Origin: Gammaproteobacteria bacterium
GTDB lineage: Bacteria; Pseudomonadota; Gammaproteobacteria; Steroidobacterales; Foliamicaceae
Direction of reading: 5' to 3'
DNA: 64,000 bases
Assembly (NCBI GenBank): GCA_026708965.1
Contig: JAPOTY010000009.1
Coordinates: 1-64,000, forward strand
Shown: positions 7,774 through 17,100 of the stretch, piece by piece
Numbering within the stretch: position 1 is the first letter of the stretch
How the letters are laid out: every line of letters starts with the position of its first letter
Notes under the pieces: model-generated
Databases searched by the model: none
Told to the model about the DNA's origin: nothing
What the model saw: only the letters and a program-made list of their open reading frames with translations
Made by a program: the position numbers and the translations under genes

Positions 7774-9937
7774 GCCAGACACGCACAGAATCCGGCCCGC
7801 TGGTCGGCATCTCCTGACGATCGGGCGCGACTTGGTCCAAGATCCGCACGCGGCACTCATCGAATTGGTCAAGAACGCCTACGATGCGGATTCCCCAAAC
7901 GTTGTAATTGCGTTCGAGCGAACGCCCACTAACGAGTACCGCATCAGCGTCGCTGACAAAGGGCACGGAATGACGCGCAACACAGTGATCCACAAGTGGA
8001 TGGTTCCATCAACATCGGACAAGGAGGATCGGAACCACCGGAGTCCGGGTGGCAGAACCATGCAGGGCCGGAAGGGTATAGGACGTTACGCTGCCTCCAT
8101 CCTTGGCAAGGATCTTCTCTTGGAGACAACGACCGCCTTGGGAGATAAAACCACACTCTACCTGCAATGGACGGACTTCGAACGCGCTAAATATCTTGAG
8201 GATGTGGAGATTCTTATTCAAACAGAATCCGTAAAGCAGGATGCGGGAACAACGCTGACTATGGCCATCGCCGAGGAGAATCTAGCCGTTTGGCGAGACT
8301 CACAGTTCGATAAGCTGCGGTTCGAGCTCAGGAAGCTCATGCCGCCGTTCAAGACCATCGCAACGAAGCAAGTTTTCGACGTAATACTCCGGATCTCCGG
8401 CATTCCCGACACGGAGGAAATCAACGAGCGTATCGAGCCTTTCCCGCTAGTAGAGCACTTCGACTACCGGATCGCGGGCCAAATGAACGCTCAAGGTACC
8501 GGATCTTTCGTCTATTCCCAGCAGAAGTCGCGAAACGCGGCGGAGGAAAAGATCGATATCAACCTAGATGAGCCTTCCAAGTGCGGCGGGCTCGACATAG
8601 ACATTCGCGTTTACGACCGGGATCCCGCCTCGGTGGAGCAGTTGATCCAGCGTGGATTGAAGGATTCTGCCGGAAATTATTTGGGCAAGCTTGAAACGCG
8701 GAGACTGCTCAATGAGTACAACGGAATCGGTGTCTATAGGAACGGCTTCCGCCTGCGTCCGCTCGGAGATCCGGAATTCGACTGGCTCAAGCTCAACGAG
8801 CAAAGGGTGCAGAAGCCCGCTATGCGTATCGGAAACAACCAAGTCATTGGGTACGTTCAAATCGAATCGGAGGAAAAATCGCTCCTCATTGAGAAAAGCG
8901 CCAGGGACGGCCTCATTGAGAATGAAGCCTTCACCCGCTTGAAGGGCATCACCACACAAGTGATCGCCAAGCTGGAGGAAAAACGTTACCAGTACCGGCG
9001 GCTTACCGGACTTGGCAGGAAAACCTTCAAGGCCGAGCGGGAACTGGAAAAGCTCTATTCGTTTGAAACCCTTAAACGCGATGTGCACACCACGCTCGCC
9101 GAGGCCCAAGTGAGCAACTCGACAACCGCCGAGGTCATTGCCTTGATCGAGTCCGATGAACGGCGACGAAACGAGTCAGTCAGGCGGTTACGCGATGCCA
9201 TAGCGGTTTACCAAGGCCATGCAACGCTGGGCAAGATCATCAACGTTGTGCTTCACGAGGGTCGGCGCCCACTCAGCTACTTCCGAAATCATTTTCCGCT
9301 GCTTAGCAAACGCGCGGAGGCCTTCGCCAATACGCCTAGCCCGGAGCTAGCCCGCAAGATCGTTGATACCGCAGCAGGCATCGCTGATAACGCCGACGAT
9401 TTCGTGGCGCTGTTCAGCCGACTTGACCCCTTGGCGGCACAGCGCCGAACGCGCAGGAAGTCTGAAGCCCTGCTTCCGTTGATCAAGCGCGCACAAGAGA
9501 CATTTTCTGGAGAGTTGCAAAGGGCAGCAACGACTTGCCATGTTTTGGGCGATGTGTCCTTCAAGTTTCCGTGTTGGCGGCAGGACATCCTCGCGATCTT
9601 CACGAACCTGCTAGACAACAGCATCTATTGGCTAGCGGGGACGAAACCATCCGACAGGACAATAAAAATAAGGGTATCAACCGATGACCGAAGGCTCCTT
9701 CATGTTGACTATACGGATACCGGGCCAGGTATAGAACCGGACCATATCTCGAGCGGAGTGATATTCGACCCCCAGTTTTCCACCAAGCCCGAAGGCACGG
9801 GACTAGGTCTCGCGATAGCCGGGGAAGCGGCGACCAGAAATGACTTGGAGCTTAAGGCATTGGAGAATAATGGTGGTGCATGGTTCCGGCTACAGCCCAT
9901 GGAGGCTGCTATTGCTTTAAATGGAGAACAAGCATGA
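7766..9937 (+). CDS. Dual-GHKL ATPase with histidine-kinase module (Hsp90/MutL-like N-terminus)
   Basis: A soluble protein of 723 aa with two ATP-binding GHKL domains. Domain 1 (about 1-160) has the N-box LIELVKNAYDAD (Glu33, Asn37), G1 VADKGHGM and G2 GRKGIGRYAAS, in the manner of MutL, Hsp90 and MORC. A middle region (about 160-430) contains GIGVYRNGFRLRP, which resembles the S5-type transducer of such ATPases. A helical stretch follows, then LHEGRRPLSYFRNHF with His497, which fits a histidine-kinase H-box. Domain 2 (about 590-715) is a kinase-type ATPase: TNLLDNSIYWL (Asn618), DTGPGIEPD and GTGLGLAIAGE. No membrane segments are seen. The ATG at 7766 overlaps the methyltransferase, and the stop overlaps the response regulator as ATGA. 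It is likely a cytoplasmic sensor kinase whose signal may be DNA- or nucleic-acid-linked (inference). Confidence 0.85.
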   Translation: MPEPDTHRIRPAGRHLLTIGRDLVQDPHAALIELVKNAYDADSPNVVIAFERTPTNEYRISVADKGHGMTRNTVIHKWMVPSTSDKEDRNHRSPGGRTMQGRKGIGRYAASILGKDLLLETTTALGDKTTLYLQWTDFERAKYLEDVEILIQTESVKQDAGTTLTMAIAEENLAVWRDSQFDKLRFELRKLMPPFKTIATKQVFDVILRISGIPDTEEINERIEPFPLVEHFDYRIAGQMNAQGTGSFVYSQQKSRNAAEEKIDINLDEPSKCGGLDIDIRVYDRDPASVEQLIQRGLKDSAGNYLGKLETRRLLNEYNGIGVYRNGFRLRPLGDPEFDWLKLNEQRVQKPAMRIGNNQVIGYVQIESEEKSLLIEKSARDGLIENEAFTRLKGITTQVIAKLEEKRYQYRRLTGLGRKTFKAERELEKLYSFETLKRDVHTTLAEAQVSNSTTAEVIALIESDERRRNESVRRLRDAIAVYQGHATLGKIINVVLHEGRRPLSYFRNHFPLLSKRAEAFANTPSPELARKIVDTAAGIADNADDFVALFSRLDPLAAQRRTRRKSEALLPLIKRAQETFSGELQRAATTCHVLGDVSFKFPCWRQDILAIFTNLLDNSIYWLAGTKPSDRTIKIRVSTDDRRLLHVDYTDTGPGIEPDHISSGVIFDPQFSTKPEGTGLGLAIAGEAATRNDLELKALENNGGAWFRLQPMEAAIALNGEQA

Positions 9938-10959
9938 AAGCCCTTAAGTTGTTATTGGTTGAGGATGACCAACGGGTCGAGCGTGAGTACCAAGAGGTTT
10001 TGGAAGCGTACGTCGAAGAGCGCGACCGACCGATCTGCATGCCTGTTAAGACAAAGCTTAGCGATGCCATAAGCAGTCTGGATGAATCGCTTGATGCAGC
10101 AATCATTGACTTGAATCTCGGTAACGATACCTCCGACGGTGGAAAGGTCATCGAAGAAGTGAAGAGGCACTTTCGAGTACCGGTCGCGGTACTGACCGCG
10201 ACCCCGGCGGATGCCGTGAACGAACCGCCCGTAGTGGGCATCTATACGAAGGGTAAGCATCGTTTCGAGCAGGTCTTGGACCGCCTCTGGGACATCTACG
10301 AGGTCGGGCTTACGAAGATCATGGGCGGCAGAGGCTTGCTAGAAGAGCGCCTCAACGAGATATTTCTCAAAAACCTTGTTCCGACGATAGACGTGTGGAT
10401 TGAATACGCGAAACACGAAAATGAGCGTACGAAGAAGGCGCTCTTACGGTACGCGCTAGGCCACTTAGTGGCTGAATTGGAGGGCGACGAAACGCCATGC
10501 TACCCGGAGGAGTTCTACTTGGCTCCTCCGTTGAAGGATTCGCTGCAAACCGGAACCTTGGTGCAGCACAAGGAGGAAACCACGTGTCACGTCGTGATGA
10601 CTCCCGCCTGCGACCTTGTGATGCGAAATGGAGAGCCAAAGACCGATGTCGTGGTCGTGGCTGAGGTAGTGCCAGAAAACTTGCTATTCAAGAAACTACA
10701 GGCGAATTCGAGCCGTCGCGCTAAATTAAGAAAAAACGGTGACTCCTACTGCTACCATTGGCTCCCCGAGGCTCAAGGCGTTACCGGCGGCTTCGTGGAT
10801 TTTGGTCGGCTCAAAACGGTGCGGTGGAAAGAGTTCGACGATACTTTCGATCGCCTGAACGCACGCATTGCTCCAAGCTTCATCAAGGATATTGTCTCTA
10901 GGTTTTCAACTTTCTACGCGCGGCAAGGACAGCCTGCCATTGTCGAGCATGGAGGCTAG
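9934..10959 (+). CDS. Response regulator with large uncharacterised C-terminal domain
   Basis: A protein of 341 aa. The receiver domain (about 1-125) has LLLVEDD (acidic Glu10, Asp11, Asp12), the phospho-acceptor Asp59 in AAIIDLNLG, Thr/Ala at VAVLTATP and Lys106 in IYTKGK. The remaining 215 residues do not look like a helix-turn-helix, GGDEF or any output domain I know. They carry VVMTPACDLV (Thr223-Val229 core) followed by a hydrophobic strand VVVVAEVVP. Thr-Pro-x-Cys-Asp segments of this kind occur in unannotated proteins, but I know no function. It starts inside the stop of the kinase gene (ATGA), so kinase and regulator form a cognate pair. It is probably the effector or switch of the three-gene system. 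Confidence 0.8.
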   Translation: MKALKLLLVEDDQRVEREYQEVLEAYVEERDRPICMPVKTKLSDAISSLDESLDAAIIDLNLGNDTSDGGKVIEEVKRHFRVPVAVLTATPADAVNEPPVVGIYTKGKHRFEQVLDRLWDIYEVGLTKIMGGRGLLEERLNEIFLKNLVPTIDVWIEYAKHENERTKKALLRYALGHLVAELEGDETPCYPEEFYLAPPLKDSLQTGTLVQHKEETTCHVVMTPACDLVMRNGEPKTDVVVVAEVVPENLLFKKLQANSSRRAKLRKNGDSYCYHWLPEAQGVTGGFVDFGRLKTVRWKEFDDTFDRLNARIAPSFIKDIVSRFSTFYARQGQPAIVEHGG

Positions 10960-11101
10960 CGGTGCGGTTATAGCAGCTGTCCGGGAAGCACTGCACCAGC
11001 GCAGGCACTCAAGCGAAAAAGATTTTTCAGGAAGTCAAGAGAGCGAACGCACACTACGGCATATCAAGACGGCTCTTGTTCCGATTGCAGCGCATTCTTG
11101 A
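10949..11101 (+). pseudogene. Possible truncated fourth gene of the methyltransferase/kinase operon
   Basis: An ATG inside the end of the response regulator (11-base overlap, the same coupling style as the two upstream junctions) opens a 50-codon frame beginning MEASGAVIAAVREALHQRRH. Its 3' end runs into the convergent restriction gene, whose stop is at 11064. It could be the remaining N-terminus of a fourth operon gene cut off when the restriction module arrived, or simply chance. No family is recognised. Confidence 0.3.
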
Positions 11102-14099
11102 TCACGCGCTCAAGACAATCGTGATCCTGCATGAAATAAACGCCGTCCGCTTCCCACTCGGACTGTTTGCGCGGCAGTTCGGCACCAATCTGGCTGGGCG
11201 GGGTGACGGACAAGATATAGGCATGCAAATGCAAGTCCGGGTGGGCTTCGCGCACCTGTTTCGCAATCTCCGCTATTTCGCGATGCATCTGCATCTTCTT
11301 GTTCTCTGCATACCCGAAGCGACTTAACCCCTTCGGGTCGAGGAAGATCAGATGCTGGCTTTCCGCATCTTTCAGCCAAACGAGAAAATCAGGATAGTAG
11401 GCCACATCGTTGAAGAGGGAAATCCCGCGTCCGCCCGTTTGATTTCTCATCAGAAAGACGTCTTTGCCCTCTAAGCATGGGTTTTTGCTCTCGGCCAACC
11501 CTCTAAGCGCTTCAACCACTTGCCGCTCGCCGTCATTCAATGCGACAGGCCGGATGGCAACTTTACAATTTTGACTGCTATGCAGTAGCGGCGAGTAGGC
11601 ATGGCGCGATGTCTCAATCCGCTTGATGCCAAAATCCTCGTAGGCGACATCGCCCGAGTCTTTCACCAACCCGCCCTTTCCAACATTGGCTGATAATTCA
11701 TAGGCACCGACATTATTGGGATCTTCTTTATTCAACGTGACGACATCGATCTGCCCATGCTCCCACTTCTGGCGACGAGCGCGCCAAAACCTATCCGCAT
11801 ATTCCGTAATCAAATCGACAGCGATATCCTCTAAGGCTTGTATCAATCCAAAATCGCCGCCCTTGAGTCGTTCGGGCGGCAGAAACAGTTGGTACCAGGC
11901 GGCACTTCGCAATAGCTTCTCCACCGTCTTTTTCTCAATCACCAGATTCCGCCAATCCCTTTGCTGCTTGCGCGAAAGCAGTCGCTCATGGACACGGACC
12001 GGATCAAAAAAGTCGGCATATTCCGTTAAGCTAAACGGCTTTTTGGCCTTGCCTTTCGCCTTTGCGGCATCGGCAGACGACAAGGATTGAAGCTTCGAGT
12101 AGAGATCCAAGGTTACCGAAGCATGCTCCGCATCCGGCCTTGGCAGCACGGGTCTCTCATCGGAGAGCCCGTATCTCTGGCCGTTCTTCAAGCGAATCAA
12201 TTTCAGGCCTGTGCTGGCGGGGAAATTCCAGCTAACGGGCACGCGGGCCGTTTCCAGCTCCGCCCCTTCCTTTTGCAGATATTCACGGAATTTCTGCATG
12301 TAGTTGGCGCGCAATCCAAAAATATGGAGCTTTTCCAGTTCCGCCAATTGCGCGCTGCCATCGGGTGGTTCAGCCCCGCTTGCGCGATGCCGTTTCAGGC
12401 TCATTTTCCAGCCTTTCAGACGTACGCCGCGGCCAAACATCTGGATGATTTCCGGCCCCTCGCCAACGCCCACATGCATCAGCCCCATGGTGCTGACCCG
12501 CCATGAATTCCAGCCGGCGATAAAGCGACGCGCGCCAATCACAACGTTTACGGGCGAGTCCGGCCTGTCCACATGCCTAAACAGCCGTTCCGCGAAGCCC
12601 ATCTCGCGCTCCACCAGTATTTCCTGCGTTTCCTGCTCGGCAAGCAGCTTGTACAACGCCGCCGAATCGCCCACGTTCACCACGCCGAATGGATCGCCGT
12701 CGGCAACGCGAAGATGCAATTCGCCTTCCCCCGCAGTGAGATAGACCACGCGCAACTTTCCCGAACCATGAAATATCGCTTGGCATAAGTCCTCATACAG
12801 CCCGTCAACATCGCCATCGTCGAGATAAAGAAAACGCCCGGAGAAATAATCTCTCCCGGCCTTATCACGCAAACCGGACCGACCGATCAGAAGACTGTGA
12901 ATCATTGGTCGGACTTGGCCGCCCCGCGCTAGCACCCAACCTAGGAACTTAAGGATATGAGCAACATCGGATCGAGTGGCCTGATCCGCCTTGCTTGAGC
13001 CGGCAACCGTCTTGCCTAGAAAAACCCAAAGCGGCTTCGCGAGGTTGAACGCCGACCAGCGAGCGCCCTTTTTTCGCCAAATGCGGCACTGCTGATAGAA
13101 GGTGAGCAAGCAGCCCAACAGGTACATTTTGCTGTTTTCGTCTTGCGCGCCATCAGGAAGATTGAGGATGCTGTAATCCTTTCCGTAGCCGTCGGCATGG
13201 AAACGCCGGTAGGGGTAATCGAAAAGCAGGCACTTGCCGTAGGCGTCCCGCAACTCCGCGTCTTTCCCCACGACTTGGTTGAAGGTTGCGGAATACTCGA
13301 AAGAAAAACCGCCGCTAGCGAGTTCGCGGCGGCGCTCTCGCCATACCTTGCCCGACGCGCCCAAGTGCCCCTCGTCCACCAGCACTAGGTTGTCGTCGCC
13401 GAAATCGCCCACGGCCACACGCTTTATGCCCTTCTTCTCGGCCAGCTTGTTGAGGTCGATGATCTCAACCGGCGAGAACACGTCCGCGCTGGCTTCGCTG
13501 GAAAAAATCCGCGCTTGAAGATCGCTGTCGCGCAAGTCGCGCTCATGCTGAGCCGACATCTGCTCGTTGGGCGTAACCAGCACGATGTTGTTCAGTCGCC
13601 CACCGGAACCGCTCAGGTAATGCTGGTACTGGAGAATGTGCGTGTGCATCAAAAGCGTTTTCCCGGAACCGGTGGCGCTTTGAAAAGCCAGCGTCCGCAA
13701 CTCGTCGAGCCGGTAATCGGGCATGGATGCCGTCTGTGGATTCGCGTCTTTTGCGTCGTTCAAGCCGGACAGCAGGCCGACCGGATCCTCAAAATAGCGG
13801 CGCAGATAGTGTTCCGTGAACAGCAGCGCCAGATACTGATGCGGCTTCCATGTCCGACCGCGCTCATCCGTCATGCGCAATCGAACGCTGTGCGCCGCAA
13901 TGTTCGCGTCGTATTGCTCAAGTTGGGCGTGATCAAGCGAGGCGCGGTCCAGATTGAGGTACAGCGCACGGGCATATTCGCCAGCGCCCGCAGAGACATC
14001 GCGGAACCTGTCGAGCATGCCGCCCACGTCATCATAGCCAAACTCGCGGCAAACGAAACCATGCAGAATTAGCCGATTTTGGAGGCTAGCATCCCTCAT
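11064..14099 (-). CDS. res: Type III-like restriction enzyme subunit (DEAD/DEAH helicase plus nuclease)
   Basis: An SF2 helicase-nuclease of 1011 aa. Motif I is SATGSGKTLLM (Lys147), motif II is DEGH at 242-245, and motif III is YSATF. Later helicase segments GWNSWRVS and FGRGVRLKG follow. The C-terminus has a PD-(D/E)xK pattern: Pro-Asp904 in YYPDFLVWL and Asp921-Pro-Lys923 in IFLDPKG, so the nuclease looks intact. With the adjacent Mod it should translocate or switch on DNA and cut unmodified sites. It starts three bases after the mod stop and was clearly translated as part of the same operon. It converges on the response-regulator operon. Confidence 0.88.
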   Translation of the reverse strand: MRDASLQNRLILHGFVCREFGYDDVGGMLDRFRDVSAGAGEYARALYLNLDRASLDHAQLEQYDANIAAHSVRLRMTDERGRTWKPHQYLALLFTEHYLRRYFEDPVGLLSGLNDAKDANPQTASMPDYRLDELRTLAFQSATGSGKTLLMHTHILQYQHYLSGSGGRLNNIVLVTPNEQMSAQHERDLRDSDLQARIFSSEASADVFSPVEIIDLNKLAEKKGIKRVAVGDFGDDNLVLVDEGHLGASGKVWRERRRELASGGFSFEYSATFNQVVGKDAELRDAYGKCLLFDYPYRRFHADGYGKDYSILNLPDGAQDENSKMYLLGCLLTFYQQCRIWRKKGARWSAFNLAKPLWVFLGKTVAGSSKADQATRSDVAHILKFLGWVLARGGQVRPMIHSLLIGRSGLRDKAGRDYFSGRFLYLDDGDVDGLYEDLCQAIFHGSGKLRVVYLTAGEGELHLRVADGDPFGVVNVGDSAALYKLLAEQETQEILVEREMGFAERLFRHVDRPDSPVNVVIGARRFIAGWNSWRVSTMGLMHVGVGEGPEIIQMFGRGVRLKGWKMSLKRHRASGAEPPDGSAQLAELEKLHIFGLRANYMQKFREYLQKEGAELETARVPVSWNFPASTGLKLIRLKNGQRYGLSDERPVLPRPDAEHASVTLDLYSKLQSLSSADAAKAKGKAKKPFSLTEYADFFDPVRVHERLLSRKQQRDWRNLVIEKKTVEKLLRSAAWYQLFLPPERLKGGDFGLIQALEDIAVDLITEYADRFWRARRQKWEHGQIDVVTLNKEDPNNVGAYELSANVGKGGLVKDSGDVAYEDFGIKRIETSRHAYSPLLHSSQNCKVAIRPVALNDGERQVVEALRGLAESKNPCLEGKDVFLMRNQTGGRGISLFNDVAYYPDFLVWLKDAESQHLIFLDPKGLSRFGYAENKKMQMHREIAEIAKQVREAHPDLHLHAYILSVTPPSQIGAELPRKQSEWEADGVYFMQDHDCLERVIKNALQSEQEPS

Positions 14100-14102
14100 T
14101 GG

Positions 14103-17100
14103 CTACCGGTCCTTGAACATCATCTCGCGTAAAACGGTGTCTATGGTTATAGACGTCCAAGCATCTTCGGGGCGTTTCGTGGCATTCAGCGTATGGTCGC
14201 CGTTAACGTAGACCACGTTCAGCGAGTCAGCGAATAACGCCCGGTTACGGTCGGACCAAGCATCCAAGGCGGCGTGGTCCATCTCGCCAAGATTGCGCCA
14301 GATAATGAGGCAATTTCGGCCCTCCGCATCCTTTCCGGCGATGGCAAGCGCACCCTCAATGCGGCGGCGGGATTCCTCTCGCAGACCGATCAGATAATTG
14401 AAAGTTTCAGGCAGGTCCACCGGCTCTTGGCGTCGAACGCCATCGCGCACTACGGAGAGCGAATACCCAAAGGGATCGCGTAGTTCCCTGCCTAGCAGGC
14501 TAGCGCTTCGAGCCGTCTCTCGGCCCAATGCGTAGCGCAAATGGTAGTCCTCCGCCAACTCTGGATTGTCATTTAGTAGCCGCAATTGATTGTCTGATTT
14601 TGGCTTCGCCTCAAGGCTGTCGAGCGTATCCTCGTAGGATTCCAGCCGAATGCACTTCAGCAACTGGCTGATCCCGTCCCTCTTAATCGGCTTTCCGTCT
14701 TTCCATTCGGACGAATAGATAGCCTTCTTCAGGCGTGGCAATAGGACCGTATCAAAGTATTGTCCCATCTCGGCCAAAATGAATTTGCGTGAGCCACTAT
14801 CTTCGCGATTCAAATTGATCACAGCGTGTCCGGTAGTACCAGAACCTGCGAAATAGTCGATTATTGTCCCGAACGTGTTGTTATTTAGAGCCGCATCAAT
14901 GCAATCCCGAACAGTGTGGATTGATTTGGGAAAAGTAAAATCTTGCCTCCCCATCATTTGATTTAGGACTCTACTGCCCCAAGAATTGGCGGAGTATCGC
15001 TTGTCAGTCCAAACCGTCCTGTAATTGAATTTCGCCTTTCTTCGGATGATGTCCCAAGCGCCCGTTTCAGAATTCTGTTTCGCAAAAAGTTCGTCTCTAA
15101 TTTTTTCGACACTGTGTCGGGCAAACACCCATTTACGCTCGATTCCAGATGGATCGATCGGATAAACCTCGACTGTGCCATCTTCCCGAACCACATTGAC
15201 GCTTCTTGGATGAAAGTCATCAGGGCAGACATCTCCGAAGCCAATAATCTCACCATTGGCCACGAAAATAGGATAAAAGCAGTTGGCGGCATCTGAGCGT
15301 AAATGCGCTCCCTTGCTTACGTTCCGTAGTGGTCGAACATCCGGCCTGTTTTCACGTTTCCATAGTCCAATACTTCGGAGATCGTTGTGGTAGAGGAAAT
15401 AGGCATATTCGTGCGTGGAGGAAAAATTGTTGCCCTGCTGCCCTGTAGCGTTATGAATAACGGTTACGCAAGTCTTTGCAAGATCAGAAAAAACTGAGCC
15501 AAGCAGACAACCCAAGTATTCTTGCTCCACTTCGTCAATGGCGATCACAACCACAGCCTGCTCGGACTCAAGAAGGCGTGCTTGCGTCAGCCGATTTTCA
15601 ATAAGAGATAGCCAACTGGAATCGCGATACGTGTTCTTATAAAGAATTTCAGACGATTGAGCATTGTAGGGAGGGTCTATGTAGAAACACGCAATTTGAC
15701 CTCTATAGCGTGCTTGCAAGAGATTCAGTGCCTGAAAGTTTTCGCCGTGTATTAGCACTCCATCTAGTTGCTCGTCCAGCGAGCCGCGATCCGAGAGTGC
15801 TGCCAGCAGCCGGTCAGTGAAATCGCGATCGAAGTGCCGCGTGTCCAGCACGAGATAATGATTGGCCTTAAGGAAATCAACGCTCGGCGAGCTGGTCCAT
15901 GCTGCGTTGCCGTTGGCCAAATCCCCGGTTATCTCGTTGGTGGCGAATAGCTGAACCCATTCCTCGCACTGCGCGGCGTTGGCGACGATTTCGGGATACA
16001 GCGCTTCGGGCACACGATCCAGCGTCACGCACCACCAAGTTTCCAGCACAAACTTTTTCTTCAGCCACAGCTGCTTCTGAAAATCCTCGAGTTGTGCTAG
16101 AAAGTCGATGATCTTCCGACCGATGCTGCGGATCACCCGAACCCTTGCTAATGCACGATCTAATCGTGGGGCATCACCTGTGGCGAGATCATCAAGATGC
16201 AGCACCTCCGTGTTCAGGTATAGATCAAGCTCGCGCCGCAGAAATCCGCTCAAGTCCTTGTGAATGAAGTAATCGAAGCTGTTTTTGGCAGTGTAGCGCT
16301 CCACATGCTTGGCAAGGAGTGTGCGTTCCCTATCAGCATCTGTAGGTGCGGGAGTAGCCAGAAAAAGCGACCAATCCGGATCGGCTGCGGCTAGGATCCT
16401 CTGAGTTGAGGTCTCGTTGATTCGGGCCTGCTGCTTAGCACCGCTTCCGGGCCACCTCTTCTTCTCGGCATCAGTAAGCGGCCTATGGTCAAAACGCGCC
16501 ACCAACTCGCCGTCTTTGACCACAACGGCATTCCGGCCCTTCGTCAGCACGAACTGACGCCGCTTTCCAGCGGCTTCTTTCACGTTGTCTTTTTCGTTAT
16601 CGGCAGCGGAGATTTCGAAGCGGACGCGCTTGGCCGCATCGCCTGAACCGACTTTGAAGACGTAGGACGCGTAATTCTCGGTCGTCTTGATGTAGTACTG
16701 GTCGGAATTGGCCCAGTGCAGCTTCACCTCCTCGCCGTCGTAGGGAATGAGGTAGGTGGAGCGTCCTCCGCCTGAATAACGCCGCAGCGACATGAAGTCG
16801 CCCTCGGTGTAGTAGCGGGCAAAAAAGTTTGCGAGATGGTTGTAAACGTCGGCTTCGGCCTCCGCGTCCTTATTCATTTCAGCCAGACGGCGATTCAATT
16901 CAACGATGTCTGCCGAAGGATGGGCATCGGGGTCGTAACCAGCCGCTTTGGCCTGCTTGCGCGCCGTTTGCAGTTCCCGTTCCAGCTCGGCACGTTCCCC
17001 GCCAGCAGCGATATTCAGTTGATCTTGGATCTGCGGCAGCAATTGGTCGTCGAGGAATTCCGATATCTCATTCGCCATCACTGACATCACTCGGTACAAG

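Noticed and set aside
6511-10959. Reading the methyltransferase operon as an ordinary type II restriction-modification or as the BREX, DISARM or Dnd systems
   Set aside because: No PD-(D/E)xK or HNH nuclease, PglZ, DrmA-type helicase or sulfur-transfer gene is linked; the partners are a kinase and a receiver protein.
11010-11030. A gaaaaa/tttttc repeat as terminator between the regulator and res genes
   Set aside because: The loop would be two bases and the stem is A/T only, so a stable hairpin is unlikely.
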